DNA of 64,000 bases from Deltaproteobacteria bacterium (GCA_027858995.1 JAQIBP010000088.1:43038-107037), one strand, 5' to 3'; numbered from the stretch's first letter, positions 30,835-42,458 are shown. A program made the numbers and translations. Notes: generated by a model from the letters alone, not told the origin.

Positions 30835-32808
30835 ATGGCATTACCTAATAAACCTACTGGAGAACTTAAAGCTGTAAGAGATCCAAAGGTTGAGAAAAGA
30901 GACGTTGATATTCTGATCGTTGGTGGCGGTATGGCTGCCTGCGGAACAGCATTTGAAGTAAAAAAATGGGCAAGTGACGACACAAAAATTCTTCTTTGTG
31001 ACAAAGCAGCCCTTGAAAGATCAGGCGCAGTAGCCCAGGGTCTTTCAGCTATTAACACTTATGTTGGCGACAACTCGCCTGAAGATTATGTACGCATGGT
31101 CAGAAACGACCTTATGGGTATTGTACGTGAAGACTTGATTTTTGACCTTGGACGTCATGTTGATGATTCAGTTCATCTTTTTGAAGAGTGGGGACTCCCC
31201 ATGTGGAAAAAGAGTGATGACGGAAAAAACGTTGACGGCAAAAAAGGTGTAAAACTGGGAACACTTAAAGGCGGAGCCACTCCAGTTAGAACTGGTAAAT
31301 GGCAGATTATGATCAATGGTGAATCTTATAAAAGAATTGTTGCAGAAGCAGGTAAACTTGCTCTTGGCGAAGACAACATCATTGAAAGATGCTTTATTGT
31401 TGAACTTCTCAACGATGAAAATGATCCCACAAAAATAGCCGGCGCAATTGGTTTTTCCGTACGTGAAAACATAGTTTATATCATCAAGGCAAAAACAATG
31501 ATGGTTGCCTGTGGTGGCGCAGTTAATGTTTACCAGCCACGTTCAGTTGGTGAGGGTAAAGGTCGTGCATGGTATCCAGTATGGAATGCAGGCTCCACCT
31601 ATACTATGGCTGTAAGAGCTGGTGCTGAACTCTCCATGATGGAAAACCGTTTCACCCCGGCTCGTTTTAAAGATGGTTACGGACCTGTTGGTGCGTGGTT
31701 CCTTCTTTTTAAAGCTGTAACTGTTAATGGTCTTGGTGAAAACTTTGCTGCTTCTGATGAAGCAAAAGCAGAGCTTGAAAAATATGCTCCCTACGGAACT
31801 GCTGCTGTAACTCCTACATGCCTGAGAAACCATCTCATGATGAAAGAGTACAAAGAAGGCCGTGGTCCAATCATCATGAAAACTACTGATGCTCTTGCCA
31901 AACTTGGCGAAACAATGAGCAAAAAAGAGATGAAACATCTTGAGTCAGAAGCGTGGGAAGATTTCCTTGACATGTCTGTTGGTCAGGCAGGACTGTGGTG
32001 TGCAACAAACACTGAACCTGAGAAAAAAGATTCAGAAGTCATGCCAACTGAGCCGTATCTTCTTGGTTCTCACTCTGGCTGCTGCGGCATTTGGGTTTCA
32101 GGTCCTGACGAAGACTGGGTTCCTGCTGATTACAAATGGGGTGTTGGAGACAAAGTCTATAATCGTATGACCACTGTCAAAGGTCTGTTTACCTCTGGTG
32201 ACGGCGTTGGCTGTTCCGGTCATAAATTCTCCTCCGGCTCACATGCTGAAGGTCGTATCTGTGCAAAAGAGATGGTCAGATACATCAGAGATAACCCTGA
32301 AGAGGTAAGTTTCAAAGAGACCGACGAAGAGCTGGTTGACCTTGTTTACAAACCTGTCAGAAATTATCTTGATAATTGTGAATATACAACAGATGAAACC
32401 ATTAACCCGCACTATTGCAAACCTGCCGGTATGGCACTTCGTCTCATGAAGATGACCAATGAGTATGGTGGCGGAACAGCCACTTACTACATGACTTCTG
32501 GTGCATCTCTTGAAGTCCTCATGGATCTGTTTGAAATGTTCCGTGAAGATCTTGAGAAAATTGCTGCCGGTGACCTGCATGAACTCATGAGAGCATGGGA
32601 AATTACCCATCGTCTCTATACAGTTGAAGCTCATACCCGTCATATCCAGTACCGTGAAGAGTCAAGATATCCTGGGTTCTATTACAGAAGTGACTTCATG
32701 GGTCAGAATGATGATGAATGGTTCTGTTTTACAAACTCAACTTATAACAAAGAGACAAAAGAGTGGAGTTTGAAAAAAGTACCTTATATTAAGATTATTT
32801 CCGATTAA
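30835..32808 (+). CDS. aprA: adenylylsulfate reductase alpha subunit
   Basis: Full-length AprA downstream of aprB. Confidence 0.98.
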   Translation: MALPNKPTGELKAVRDPKVEKRDVDILIVGGGMAACGTAFEVKKWASDDTKILLCDKAALERSGAVAQGLSAINTYVGDNSPEDYVRMVRNDLMGIVREDLIFDLGRHVDDSVHLFEEWGLPMWKKSDDGKNVDGKKGVKLGTLKGGATPVRTGKWQIMINGESYKRIVAEAGKLALGEDNIIERCFIVELLNDENDPTKIAGAIGFSVRENIVYIIKAKTMMVACGGAVNVYQPRSVGEGKGRAWYPVWNAGSTYTMAVRAGAELSMMENRFTPARFKDGYGPVGAWFLLFKAVTVNGLGENFAASDEAKAELEKYAPYGTAAVTPTCLRNHLMMKEYKEGRGPIIMKTTDALAKLGETMSKKEMKHLESEAWEDFLDMSVGQAGLWCATNTEPEKKDSEVMPTEPYLLGSHSGCCGIWVSGPDEDWVPADYKWGVGDKVYNRMTTVKGLFTSGDGVGCSGHKFSSGSHAEGRICAKEMVRYIRDNPEEVSFKETDEELVDLVYKPVRNYLDNCEYTTDETINPHYCKPAGMALRLMKMTNEYGGGTATYYMTSGASLEVLMDLFEMFREDLEKIAAGDLHELMRAWEITHRLYTVEAHTRHIQYREESRYPGFYYRSDFMGQNDDEWFCFTNSTYNKETKEWSLKKVPYIKIISD

Positions 32809-32845
32809 TTTTGAAAATAGTTTTTAAAGTACGTTTTTAGAAGAG

Positions 32846-32887
32846 ACCTCCAGGTGCTTATTTTATAGTGCCTGGAGGTTTTTTTAA
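32846..32887 (+). terminator. terminator after aprA
   Basis: CCTCCAGGTGC...GTGCCTGGAGG then T-run. Confidence 0.85.
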
Positions 32888-33052
32888 ATGCATAATTCTT
32901 AATTCTTAGTTTTGAATTAATGAGTTTCTTCCAAAATATACAAATTCAAAATTAAGAATTGAAAATTACGTAACAGAAGACAGAATGCCACAGATTACGG
33001 CATAAATTAATAATTTAAGAACCAATATAACTAAAATGCACGGAGGGAAAGC

Positions 33053-34330
33053 ATGACAACAGACAATTTAGCTCCGGTCAGTGGAAGTTTAATGGTGGTT
33101 GGCGGTGGAATCAGCGGCCTTACAACTGCCCTGGAAGCAGCTGAAATGGGGTATGAGGTCTTCCTTGTGGAAAAGGAAGCATCCCTTGGTGGAAGGGTAT
33201 CCCAGCTCAAACACTACTTCCCCAAACTCTGCCCGCCTACTTGCGGACTTGAGATCAACTATAGAAGAATCAAGGACAATAAAAATATTAAAGTATTTAC
33301 CATGTCTGAAGTCCAGAATGTAGATGGTAGTGCAGGTGATTATACTGTTACTGTAAAGACAGCACCGCGATATGTGAATGAAAATTGTACTGCATGTGGT
33401 GAATGCGCCAAGGTGTGTGATACTGAAATATCAAATGAATTCAATTTTGGCATGGATCGCAGAAAAGCAGCATATCTTCCCCATAACATGGCCTTTCCAA
33501 TGCGGTATATAATGGATCCTGCCATGAGTACTGATGATCGAGACAAAATCAAGGATGTCTGTAAATATGAGGCCATTGATTTTGACATGGAAGAAAAGAC
33601 TCTGGATCTGAAAGTTGGTGCCATTGTCTGGAATACAGGATGGACTCCCTATGATGCCACAAAGATTGACAATCTTGGATTTGGCAGGTATCAAAATGTT
33701 GTGACTAATATGATGCTTGAGAGAATGGCATCTTCAAATGGTCCCACAGCAGGTAAAATTTTAAGACCGTCCGATGATAAAGAACCTGAAACAATTGCAT
33801 TTGCACAATGTGCAGGTTCAAGGGATGAAAACCATCTGCATTATTGTTCCTATATATGCTGCATGGCATCATTAAAACATGCAACATACTTAAGAGCACA
33901 ATATCCAGACGCAAAAATATATATCTATTATATTGATCTTAGAACTCCAGGACTTAAATACGAAAACTTCTATGCAAAACTTAAAGAAGATGAAAATATC
34001 TTTTTTGTAAAAGGCAAGGTTGCTGAAGTTTCAGAAGAGGAAGGATCAGGTAATCTAAACCTTGTTGCCGAAGATACCATCTCAGGTGAGAAAATAAGGC
34101 AAACAGTTGATATGCTGATACTTGCAACAGGTATGCAGCCAAATACAGCCATTGATAAACCAAATGTTGAACTTAATTACAATGAAGACGGCTTTATCAT
34201 CAATGACTTTTCAAAAGGCGGTATGTTTGCGGCTGGTTGTGCAAATAAGCCTGCTGATGTTGTAACTTCTAACCAGAATGCCACAGGTATGGCTCTTAAA
34301 GCCATTCATACCCTTGTAAGGAGAGGATAA
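33053..34330 (+). CDS. qmoA: quinone-interacting membrane-bound oxidoreductase QmoA
   Basis: HdrA-like FAD/Fe-S protein after aprBA. Confidence 0.95.
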   Translation: MTTDNLAPVSGSLMVVGGGISGLTTALEAAEMGYEVFLVEKEASLGGRVSQLKHYFPKLCPPTCGLEINYRRIKDNKNIKVFTMSEVQNVDGSAGDYTVTVKTAPRYVNENCTACGECAKVCDTEISNEFNFGMDRRKAAYLPHNMAFPMRYIMDPAMSTDDRDKIKDVCKYEAIDFDMEEKTLDLKVGAIVWNTGWTPYDATKIDNLGFGRYQNVVTNMMLERMASSNGPTAGKILRPSDDKEPETIAFAQCAGSRDENHLHYCSYICCMASLKHATYLRAQYPDAKIYIYYIDLRTPGLKYENFYAKLKEDENIFFVKGKVAEVSEEEGSGNLNLVAEDTISGEKIRQTVDMLILATGMQPNTAIDKPNVELNYNEDGFIINDFSKGGMFAAGCANKPADVVTSNQNATGMALKAIHTLVRRG

Positions 34331-34332
34331 TC

Positions 34333-36669
34333 ATGGATAAAAAATATGGAGTATATATCTGCACAGGATGCGGCATCGGTGATACCCTCGATATGGAAGA
34401 TCTTGTTTATGTTCCAGATGAAGAGGGCATAAATTGTACCACCCACCCGTTTTTGTGCTCAAAAGAAGGTGTAGCGTTAATTCAAAAAGATGTTGATGAT
34501 GAAAAAGTCAATGCCATGGTCATTGGAGCATGTTCCAGGCGTGTTAACTTTGATGTATTTAATTTTGAAGGATGCATTGTTGAGAGAGCAAACTTGAGAG
34601 AAGGCGTTGTATGGCCGCACTCAAGAGAGAAATACCCAAAGCTTGAAAAAGACCAGAAAGATGATGAAGAGCATTTTGATCCCATCCAGATGAAAGCTGA
34701 AGATTATATCAAAATGGGTATGATACGAGTCGAAAAAGTAAAATTGCCAGAACCCTATAAAACTGAATCTTTTTCCAGAAAAATTCTGGTTCTCGGCGGC
34801 GGTGTAACAGGCATGTCATCAGCCCTTGATGCTGCAAAAGCAGGATATGATGTTACAATTGTTGAAAAAACAGACAAACTTGGCGGGTATGCAGCTAACA
34901 TGAGAAGTCAGATGCCGGTTTGTGAACCCTTTGAAACTCTGCGGCCTTCCATTGCAGATGATTTGATTGCCGAGGTTGAAAGTTTTTCAAATATTGATAT
35001 TAAAACAACCACAGAGGTTGCCCGTATTGCAGGGCAGCCTGGTGAATTCCTGGTAACATTAAAGACACCAGGGGAAAAGATAGCCTTTGACGTTCCCTTT
35101 CCTCTGCCGGAAGAGATGCTGGTGGATGAAAACGGCAAGGATCTGACCGCAGAAGATGCCCATGCCAAATTTCTTGAATATAATGAAGGCAGGGAGGATA
35201 TTCTTAAGCGTGACCCGGACGGAGAGCTTTACGGGGCAGTTATTCTTGCAGCAGGATGGCGACCTGATGTTCTTGAAGGAGAAAAGTACGAACATCTTGG
35301 TATCGATCTTGATGATGTTGTAACCAATGATGAGTTTGAAAAAATTGCCGCTAAAGGCAAAATTGTCAGACCTTCCGACGGTAAAGAGGCTAAAAACGTT
35401 GTGTTTATTCAATCTCCGGGCAAAGATGAAGATGATGCCGATTTTGAATATACAGGCTCAGTAACAAGCCAGGTTGCTTTAAAGCAGGCAAAATATGTAA
35501 GAGATGATTATCAAGATGGTAAAGCATATATTATTTACCAGCATATGAGAACTCCCGGCCTGCAGGAGTATTTTTATAAAAGCATGCAGCAGGAAGACGG
35601 AATTTTCATGACCAAAGGTGCTGTAACTGAAGTTGCCCCCCAGGGTAATGGCCTTTCAGTAACTGCCACCAACACTCTTCTGGGTGAAAACCTTGCCATT
35701 AAGGCTGACATGGTTGTTGTGGCAGGCGGTATGGTTCCAGTTACAAAGGATGATCCAGTTATTAACCTTGCATACAGACAGGGACCTGGCTTTCGGGATA
35801 ATGATATTTTTGGTCAGTATGCAGACTCCAACTATATCTGCTTTCCATATGAAACCCAGAGAACAGGTATTTATGCTGCAGGTGCTGTAAGACGAGCCAT
35901 GACCATTGAAGAATCAATGGAAGATGCAACAGGGGCTGCTTTAAAAGCAATTCAGTGTATTGAAAGCTCTAACAAAGGAATATCAGTTCATCCAAGATCA
36001 GGCGACATGACTTTTCCTGATTTCTTTTTTCAAAGATGTACCCAGTGTAAACGCTGCACTGTTGAGTGCCCCTTTGGCGCCCTTGATGATGATGAAAAAG
36101 GAACACCAATGGCTAATCCGACAAGGTGTAGAAGATGTGGAACCTGTATGGGAGCATGTCCTGAAAGAATCATCTCTTTTGCAGACTACACAATTGACTC
36201 CATTGGCTCCCAGGTTAAAGCAATTGGGGTTCCGTCGGAAGACGATTATGATGAACCTCCATTCAGATTCCTTGCACTGATTTGTGAGAATGATGCTTTT
36301 CCTGCCCTTGATATGGTGGGTATGAACAGAATGGATTATTCTCCAAATGTGAGGTTTATCCCCATAAGATGCCTTGGCTCATTTAATGTTATCTGGGTCA
36401 AAGATGCACTGGCTCAAGGTATGGACGGAGTTATTCTCATTGGATGTAAACATGGTGATGATTACCAGTGCCACTTTATAAAAGGTTCCGAGCTGGCAGA
36501 AACAAGAATAAAGAAAATAGGTGATGCCCTTTCAAGCCTTGCTCTTGAAAAAGAACGGGTAGCCTTTACGGAAATTGCCATTGACGAATATGACAAGCTG
36601 CCTGAAATAGTAAATGCCTTTGCTGACGAAGTTGAAGCCCTTGGTCCAAACCCATTTAAAGGATTCTAA
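34333..36669 (+). CDS. qmoB: QmoB (HdrA/MvhD-like)
   Basis: HdrA-like flavoprotein, ferredoxin clusters, MvhD-like C-terminus. Confidence 0.95.
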   Translation: MDKKYGVYICTGCGIGDTLDMEDLVYVPDEEGINCTTHPFLCSKEGVALIQKDVDDEKVNAMVIGACSRRVNFDVFNFEGCIVERANLREGVVWPHSREKYPKLEKDQKDDEEHFDPIQMKAEDYIKMGMIRVEKVKLPEPYKTESFSRKILVLGGGVTGMSSALDAAKAGYDVTIVEKTDKLGGYAANMRSQMPVCEPFETLRPSIADDLIAEVESFSNIDIKTTTEVARIAGQPGEFLVTLKTPGEKIAFDVPFPLPEEMLVDENGKDLTAEDAHAKFLEYNEGREDILKRDPDGELYGAVILAAGWRPDVLEGEKYEHLGIDLDDVVTNDEFEKIAAKGKIVRPSDGKEAKNVVFIQSPGKDEDDADFEYTGSVTSQVALKQAKYVRDDYQDGKAYIIYQHMRTPGLQEYFYKSMQQEDGIFMTKGAVTEVAPQGNGLSVTATNTLLGENLAIKADMVVVAGGMVPVTKDDPVINLAYRQGPGFRDNDIFGQYADSNYICFPYETQRTGIYAAGAVRRAMTIEESMEDATGAALKAIQCIESSNKGISVHPRSGDMTFPDFFFQRCTQCKRCTVECPFGALDDDEKGTPMANPTRCRRCGTCMGACPERIISFADYTIDSIGSQVKAIGVPSEDDYDEPPFRFLALICENDAFPALDMVGMNRMDYSPNVRFIPIRCLGSFNVIWVKDALAQGMDGVILIGCKHGDDYQCHFIKGSELAETRIKKIGDALSSLALEKERVAFTEIAIDEYDKLPEIVNAFADEVEALGPNPFKGF

Positions 36670-36709
36670 ATTTTAACTATTTTATAAGATAGTTAGGAGG
36701 TATCATAAT

Positions 36710-37918
36710 ATGATTGAAAAATATCTTGCTCAACCAGATCTTGACTTTATAGCACAGGTAAAAGGTCTTGGTGGAGAAACATTAAAAAAATGCTATCAAT
36801 GTGCCACTTGTTCGATTGCCTGCCCTATTGCTCCTGATGATAGTCCTTTCCCAAGAAAAGAGATGATAGCAGCTTCCTGGGGACTTAAGGACAGGCTTGT
36901 AAATAGTGGTGATATCTGGCTTTGTCATCAATGCGGTGATTGTACTGATCTCTGCCCGAGGGGCGCTGCTCCAGGCGATGTTCTGGCTGCAGTCAGATCT
37001 GTTGCAATTACAGAATATGCCCAACCTAAAGCCCTTGCAAAAGCGGTTAATGATCCGAAAAAACTGCCGATACTTCTTGCAGTTCCAGCTGTGTGGTTTG
37101 CAATCCTTGCCTTTATTACCATGACAGCAGGGGAAACCATGGAAAAAATCTTCCATACCATTTTTGGTGATGTTCTTGGGGGTCGTCTCCATTGGTCACA
37201 TGCCAGTGAAGGGGCAGACCATGTAATTGCCCAGGCAAATTTTTTCTCCACCTGGTTTGTGGACATGACCTTTGTGCCTATTGCAACAGCAGTAGTTGTT
37301 ATCTTTTTTCTAAGCCTTAAAAATTTTTTAAATGATATTCATGAAAATGCTGTTCTCGAAGGTAAGACTGACAAGACAACTCTGGATTATAAAGAGTTTT
37401 TCCAGGCTCTTTTAAGGGTTATTCCTACAATTTTAAAACATGACAAATTCAATGAGTGTGAATCCAATAAAGATAGAGCAACTCCTCACATGATGGTTCT
37501 TTATTCTTTTATCGGACTTTTTATTGTAACTGCTGTTTGCGGTATGATGTTATATCTTGGCGGACTGCCAGGACCATATTCACAGCTTAATCCCATAAAA
37601 TGGCTTGCCAATATTGGGGGAGTTGCCCTGACCATTGGCGGAGCATTAATGATTAAGAATCGATTTGATAAAAAAGATGATCAGATTACATCCTATAAAG
37701 ACTGGTTTATCCTTGTTGTTGTTTTCTCTCTTGGTCTTACCGGTCTGCTAACTGAAATGGCACGCCTTGCCCATATGGCAGGTGCCTCATATTTCTTTTA
37801 CTATCTGCATTTGATTGCAATCTTTGAACTCTTTGCTTTTTTACCGTTTTCAAAGATGGCACATCTTGTTTACAGGTTGACTGCCATGACTTATGCTGAA
37901 TATGGAAACAGACGATAA
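36710..37918 (+). CDS. qmoC: QmoC (HdrC plus membrane cytochrome b domain)
   Basis: CYQCATCSIACP, CHQCGDCTDLCPRGA, TM segments. Confidence 0.95.
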   Translation: MIEKYLAQPDLDFIAQVKGLGGETLKKCYQCATCSIACPIAPDDSPFPRKEMIAASWGLKDRLVNSGDIWLCHQCGDCTDLCPRGAAPGDVLAAVRSVAITEYAQPKALAKAVNDPKKLPILLAVPAVWFAILAFITMTAGETMEKIFHTIFGDVLGGRLHWSHASEGADHVIAQANFFSTWFVDMTFVPIATAVVVIFFLSLKNFLNDIHENAVLEGKTDKTTLDYKEFFQALLRVIPTILKHDKFNECESNKDRATPHMMVLYSFIGLFIVTAVCGMMLYLGGLPGPYSQLNPIKWLANIGGVALTIGGALMIKNRFDKKDDQITSYKDWFILVVVFSLGLTGLLTEMARLAHMAGASYFFYYLHLIAIFELFAFLPFSKMAHLVYRLTAMTYAEYGNRR

Positions 37919-37930
37919 GGGAGACAGATT

Positions 37931-38131
37931 TTGACCGAAGGAACAATCAAATGGTTTAATTCAAAAAAAGGTTTTGGTTTTATTGAACAGGAATCAGGAG
38001 ATGATGTATTTGTTCATTTTTCAGCAATTGAAATGTCTGGTTTTAAAACACTTGCAGAGGGTGAACGCGTAGAATTTGAAGTAGAAGAAAATGACAAAGG
38101 CCTTTCAGCAAAAAAAGTTGTAAAGGTCTAA
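37931..38131 (+). CDS. cold-shock domain protein
   Basis: [33 protein letters not shown] start. Confidence 0.93.
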   Translation: MTEGTIKWFNSKKGFGFIEQESGDDVFVHFSAIEMSGFKTLAEGERVEFEVEENDKGLSAKKVVKV

Positions 38132-38372
38132 AACCATATTATACCGGGGCAAAAAAATTTTCTGCCCTGGTTTCCAACTCTTATCTCCCAGTTGCTGCCC
38201 TCTAAGCTCCTAATATTTCCAGGGAACAATCCATATTACAATCTTACAACTTAAATAGATGATCTTATTCTGAATTTGCAGTATGATTAAACTTACTTTA
38301 TAAAAACTAAATTTTTATTGCATATTATAAAAATTCCTGTAAAATAAATCCCATATAAAACAAAAATTTTAA

Positions 38373-39473
<1,101 letters not shown>

Positions 39474-39478
39474 CCTCA

Positions 39479-40759
39479 TCAGCGTACCCAGTGCCTTCCT
39501 GCAATCATATAGAGAAAAACAGAACTCAAAATCAAATATCCAAACATCTCGACACTTTTTGTTTTAAAAATAAAAGAAAGCATAACAATAATTGAAGCAC
39601 TGATCATAAAAAAAAGTGGCTTTGGGATATGCTTTAGAATCACCCGCCCAAAGTGTGCAAACCGAATATGACTCACCATTAAGACGATAGATACAGTGGT
39701 CAACCCCCACAATATTCCCGGTGTTGCAATAAGAGAGGCACCAAGAACGATCAATGCTCCCGCAGGACTGGGAAGCCCGTTAAATATATTCTCAGGCAGA
39801 TCTGTCCGGTTTTTATCAACCGAGACAAACCGGATAAGTCGAAATGCAACTCCGACAATAAAGGCAACACTGACAAGCCATGCCAATGAACCGTCTTTCT
39901 GAACAATCACATAGGCTGGAGCCAGTCCAAAACTGACAAAATCAGCAATATCATCCAGATAAGGCCCATATTTTGTTCCACCATGCTTTAAAGCCATACG
40001 TCCGTCAAACAAATCAAATAATTGCCCTATAATAATGATACAAATTGCCCATGCAAAATAGTGGTTATGAGTTAAGATCAGGCTGGCCACACCACAGCAG
40101 AAATTAAGAGTAGAAAGGATATCTGCATAGAGCCGGTTGGGTATAAATTTAAAAACAACAGATGCAGTTGAAAGAATAATGCAGGCTATGAGCACTTCAT
40201 CTGCAATGTTTATAAATTCTGAATTTTCATCCAGCAATGCACACAAAATAACAAGACCAAAGCAGATGATGGCTTTTATTTTTCCAAAATTATTGGCCGC
40301 TCCGGAAAATCTGATCCAGTTCAAAATATGCCGGGCAAGAAACTGGCCCGCAAATTCAATGGCCACAAGAATCCATATCAATTTTATTGATATAATACCT
40401 GCATATGCAAATCCAATCAATGGCGGCAAATAGGTTAATTTGTCACACATGGGGTCCAGCCATTCTCCCCAGGTAGACCCCATGTTGCATCCTCTTGCCA
40501 CAACACCGTCAGCACCATCAAGGATTGCTGCAAAGGTAAATATAAATATTGCAATGGATTGATAAGTGGTAAAAAAGTAGAGGATAAATCCAAAACCAGC
40601 CATGCCTGTCCGCCAGTAACAGATTGAATTCGGGTGTAAAAGCCACTGATGTGACATTATATATTCCTGCATATACTGCTTTTTAACAGCTTGGGAAAAC
40701 CATAAGAAAAATACCGTCCCAATGACAGCAGAAACAATAATAACTAACAATCTTTCCAT
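39479..40759 (-). CDS. tandem/fused CDP-alcohol phosphatidyltransferase
   Basis: Two CAPT motifs: DGVVARGCNMGSTWGEWLDPMCD and DGRMALKHGGTKYGPYLDDIAD. Confidence 0.82.
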   Translation of the reverse strand: MERLLVIIVSAVIGTVFFLWFSQAVKKQYMQEYIMSHQWLLHPNSICYWRTGMAGFGFILYFFTTYQSIAIFIFTFAAILDGADGVVARGCNMGSTWGEWLDPMCDKLTYLPPLIGFAYAGIISIKLIWILVAIEFAGQFLARHILNWIRFSGAANNFGKIKAIICFGLVILCALLDENSEFINIADEVLIACIILSTASVVFKFIPNRLYADILSTLNFCCGVASLILTHNHYFAWAICIIIIGQLFDLFDGRMALKHGGTKYGPYLDDIADFVSFGLAPAYVIVQKDGSLAWLVSVAFIVGVAFRLIRFVSVDKNRTDLPENIFNGLPSPAGALIVLGASLIATPGILWGLTTVSIVLMVSHIRFAHFGRVILKHIPKPLFFMISASIIVMLSFIFKTKSVEMFGYLILSSVFLYMIAGRHWVR

Positions 40760-40950
40760 TTTATCATCTCAATTGATTAAATTAATTTTTAACATCTCTT
40801 TTACTTATCATTCTATTCCAAAATAGTCCATTGCATTAAGAGGGGCAAGAATTTGCTGTTCCCGTAATTGACCTGCCCGATAAGAAATGCAAGCTGTACC
40901 AGTAAAATAGAATACAAAAAGACCATGAGGCGAAACTAAAAAATAAAAAA

Positions 40951-40980
40951 GGTTTCAACAAAATGCTGAAACCTTTTTAT
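40951..40980 (-). terminator. hairpin downstream of the tRNA-Asp fragment
   Basis: AGGTTTCA-acaaaatgc-TGAAACCT. Confidence 0.65.
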
Positions 40981-40985
40981 ATATC

Positions 40986-41034
40986 TGGCGGGAGTGACGA
41001 GACTCGAACTCGCGACCTCTTGCGTGACAGGCAA
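40986..41034 (-). repeat. 3' half of tRNA-Asp, truncated duplicate
   Basis: Identical to 42494-42542 from the CCA end into the anticodon arm, then diverges. Confidence 0.9.
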
Positions 41035-41461
41035 CTTCCTGATTTTGAATAAGCCTAATAGCAGGGGTTGTGTAGAACTCTTTCTTCTACCCATACCCCT
41101 ATTTTACCCCATGTTAAATCCAAAGCCGCAACCAAAAGCCGCAACCAGAAATATATTTTCCCAGCCAGAAGCACAAAGATAAAAATTAGTTATCGTCTGT
41201 CCATAGCACCCTGAATACTGTTACAGTCCTTGTAATCGTGTCACAGTTTTATACAATAATTCATGTAATCTTGTTACAAGAACGTCAAAAGCCGTGCCCT
41301 TAAGGCGTAACAGAAAACAATGCTTGTAATTACACTCAATTAAAATGTTTAGGTGCATGCTATATTCTGGATAATTTTGACTGCCCTTAAATCCAATAAA
41401 AAAGGCAGAATCAACTCAATGACCCTGCCCTTTTGCTATAGTTATTTTAATAAAAAACTTA

Positions 41462-42040
41462 TTACTGTTTTTTTCTGTTTACTCCTGCAAGTCCGAGAAG
41501 ACCAAGACCAAAGAGGAGCATTGTAGCTGGTTCGGGTACTGGAGCACCCACGTCGGGGGGTACTGGAGCACCCTCGTTAATTACCATATTGTCAATACTG
41601 GGCCAGAACCCGTTGCCATAGGACTCATCAGGGCTGTAAAATGTAATAGATGCAACATTATCTGTTTCAACAGATACAGTTAACCAATTGTCCCAAGAAG
41701 TATAATTTGATAAATCAACAGTTGCAGACCAAATAGAGGAGCTGTCAGCAGCAAAGGCTTCAATGTCCATTTGACCAATATTTCCACCACCATAGTTCTC
41801 CCAAGGCATAGCATTCATTTGGAAGCTATTAACGTAGGCACCGTCGAGATCAAGTAGGTAATCATCATTGTTATATTGCTCACAATAAAGATGCCCGCCA
41901 CCTGTGCCATTCCAGGTCATAGATCCGCCCAAAGTAACACCAAGATTTGTACTATCTTCAAAATCAAGTGTTACAGCTCCTGCAACTCCAACAGACATCA
42001 TTAAAAAAAAACTAACTAATAAAATTCCAATTTTTTTCAT
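41462..42040 (-). CDS. PEP-CTERM sorting-domain protein
   Basis: Signal peptide; C-terminal VPEPATMLLFGLGLLGLAGVNRKKQ. Confidence 0.92.
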   Translation of the reverse strand: MKKIGILLVSFFLMMSVGVAGAVTLDFEDSTNLGVTLGGSMTWNGTGGGHLYCEQYNNDDYLLDLDGAYVNSFQMNAMPWENYGGGNIGQMDIEAFAADSSSIWSATVDLSNYTSWDNWLTVSVETDNVASITFYSPDESYGNGFWPSIDNMVINEGAPVPPDVGAPVPEPATMLLFGLGLLGLAGVNRKKQ

Positions 42041-42065
42041 AAAAACCTCCTTACATAATTTTTTT

Positions 42066-42131
42066 CAGGCAACTGGTTATCTTCCCATAAGACCCATTTG
42101 CTTTCCGCCCCTACTTCGCAATAGGTTTGGT
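42066..42131 (-). promoter_or_regulatory. GEMM/c-di-GMP-I-like riboswitch in the PEP-CTERM leader
   Basis: CAAACCTATTGCGAAGTAGGGGCGGAAAGCAAATGGGTCTTATGGGAAGATAACCAGTTGCC: GNRA-capped hairpin CCTATT-GCGA-AGTAGG, then a second hairpin ending GTTGCC, ~26 nt before the start codon. Confidence 0.65.
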
Positions 42132-42404
42132 TTTTTCGATATTCAATATTGTTTTAAAGCAACATCTGTGCCATCAGCCCATACAGCCCGGAACTATTGT
42201 AAAATGGGCATGTTGAAAAATAAGCGATTATGGTTATTACATTTTTTACATAGTTTTAAGAACTTTTTTATATAATAGTAGTAAATAATGTAATAGTAAT
42301 AATTGTAGCACCAACCTCCGTTCATAAACCATAACTTCATATCCATAGAACGCCACGGACAAGCCATGCCAATAAAACGCCTCTCTGCACCATAAAAAAT
42401 GGCT

Positions 42405-42458
42405 GCAAAGGTAAATATAAATACTGTAAAGGATTGATAGGTGGTAAAAAAACAAAAG
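42405..42458 (-). pseudogene. remnant of the CDP-alcohol phosphatidyltransferase gene
   Basis: gctgcaaaggtaaatataaatactgtaaaggattgataggtggtaaaaaa resembles 40527-40577; translated FFTTYQSFTVFIFTFAAI vs FFTTYQSIAIFIFTFAAI. Confidence 0.75.

Noticed and set aside
32885-32975. AT-rich inverted repeats (aattcttaatt...aattaagaatt) between aprA and qmoA
   Set aside because: Low-complexity AT palindromes; no support for a specific element or regulator.
30348-37918. aprBA-qmoABC as a novel system
   Set aside because: Established sulfate-reduction gene cluster; ordinary for this lineage apart from the downstream cold-shock gene.
41035-41460. Possible integrase remnant inside the tRNA-Asp insertion
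   Set aside because: Short minus-strand reading frames there show no convincing recombinase motif and contain stops.
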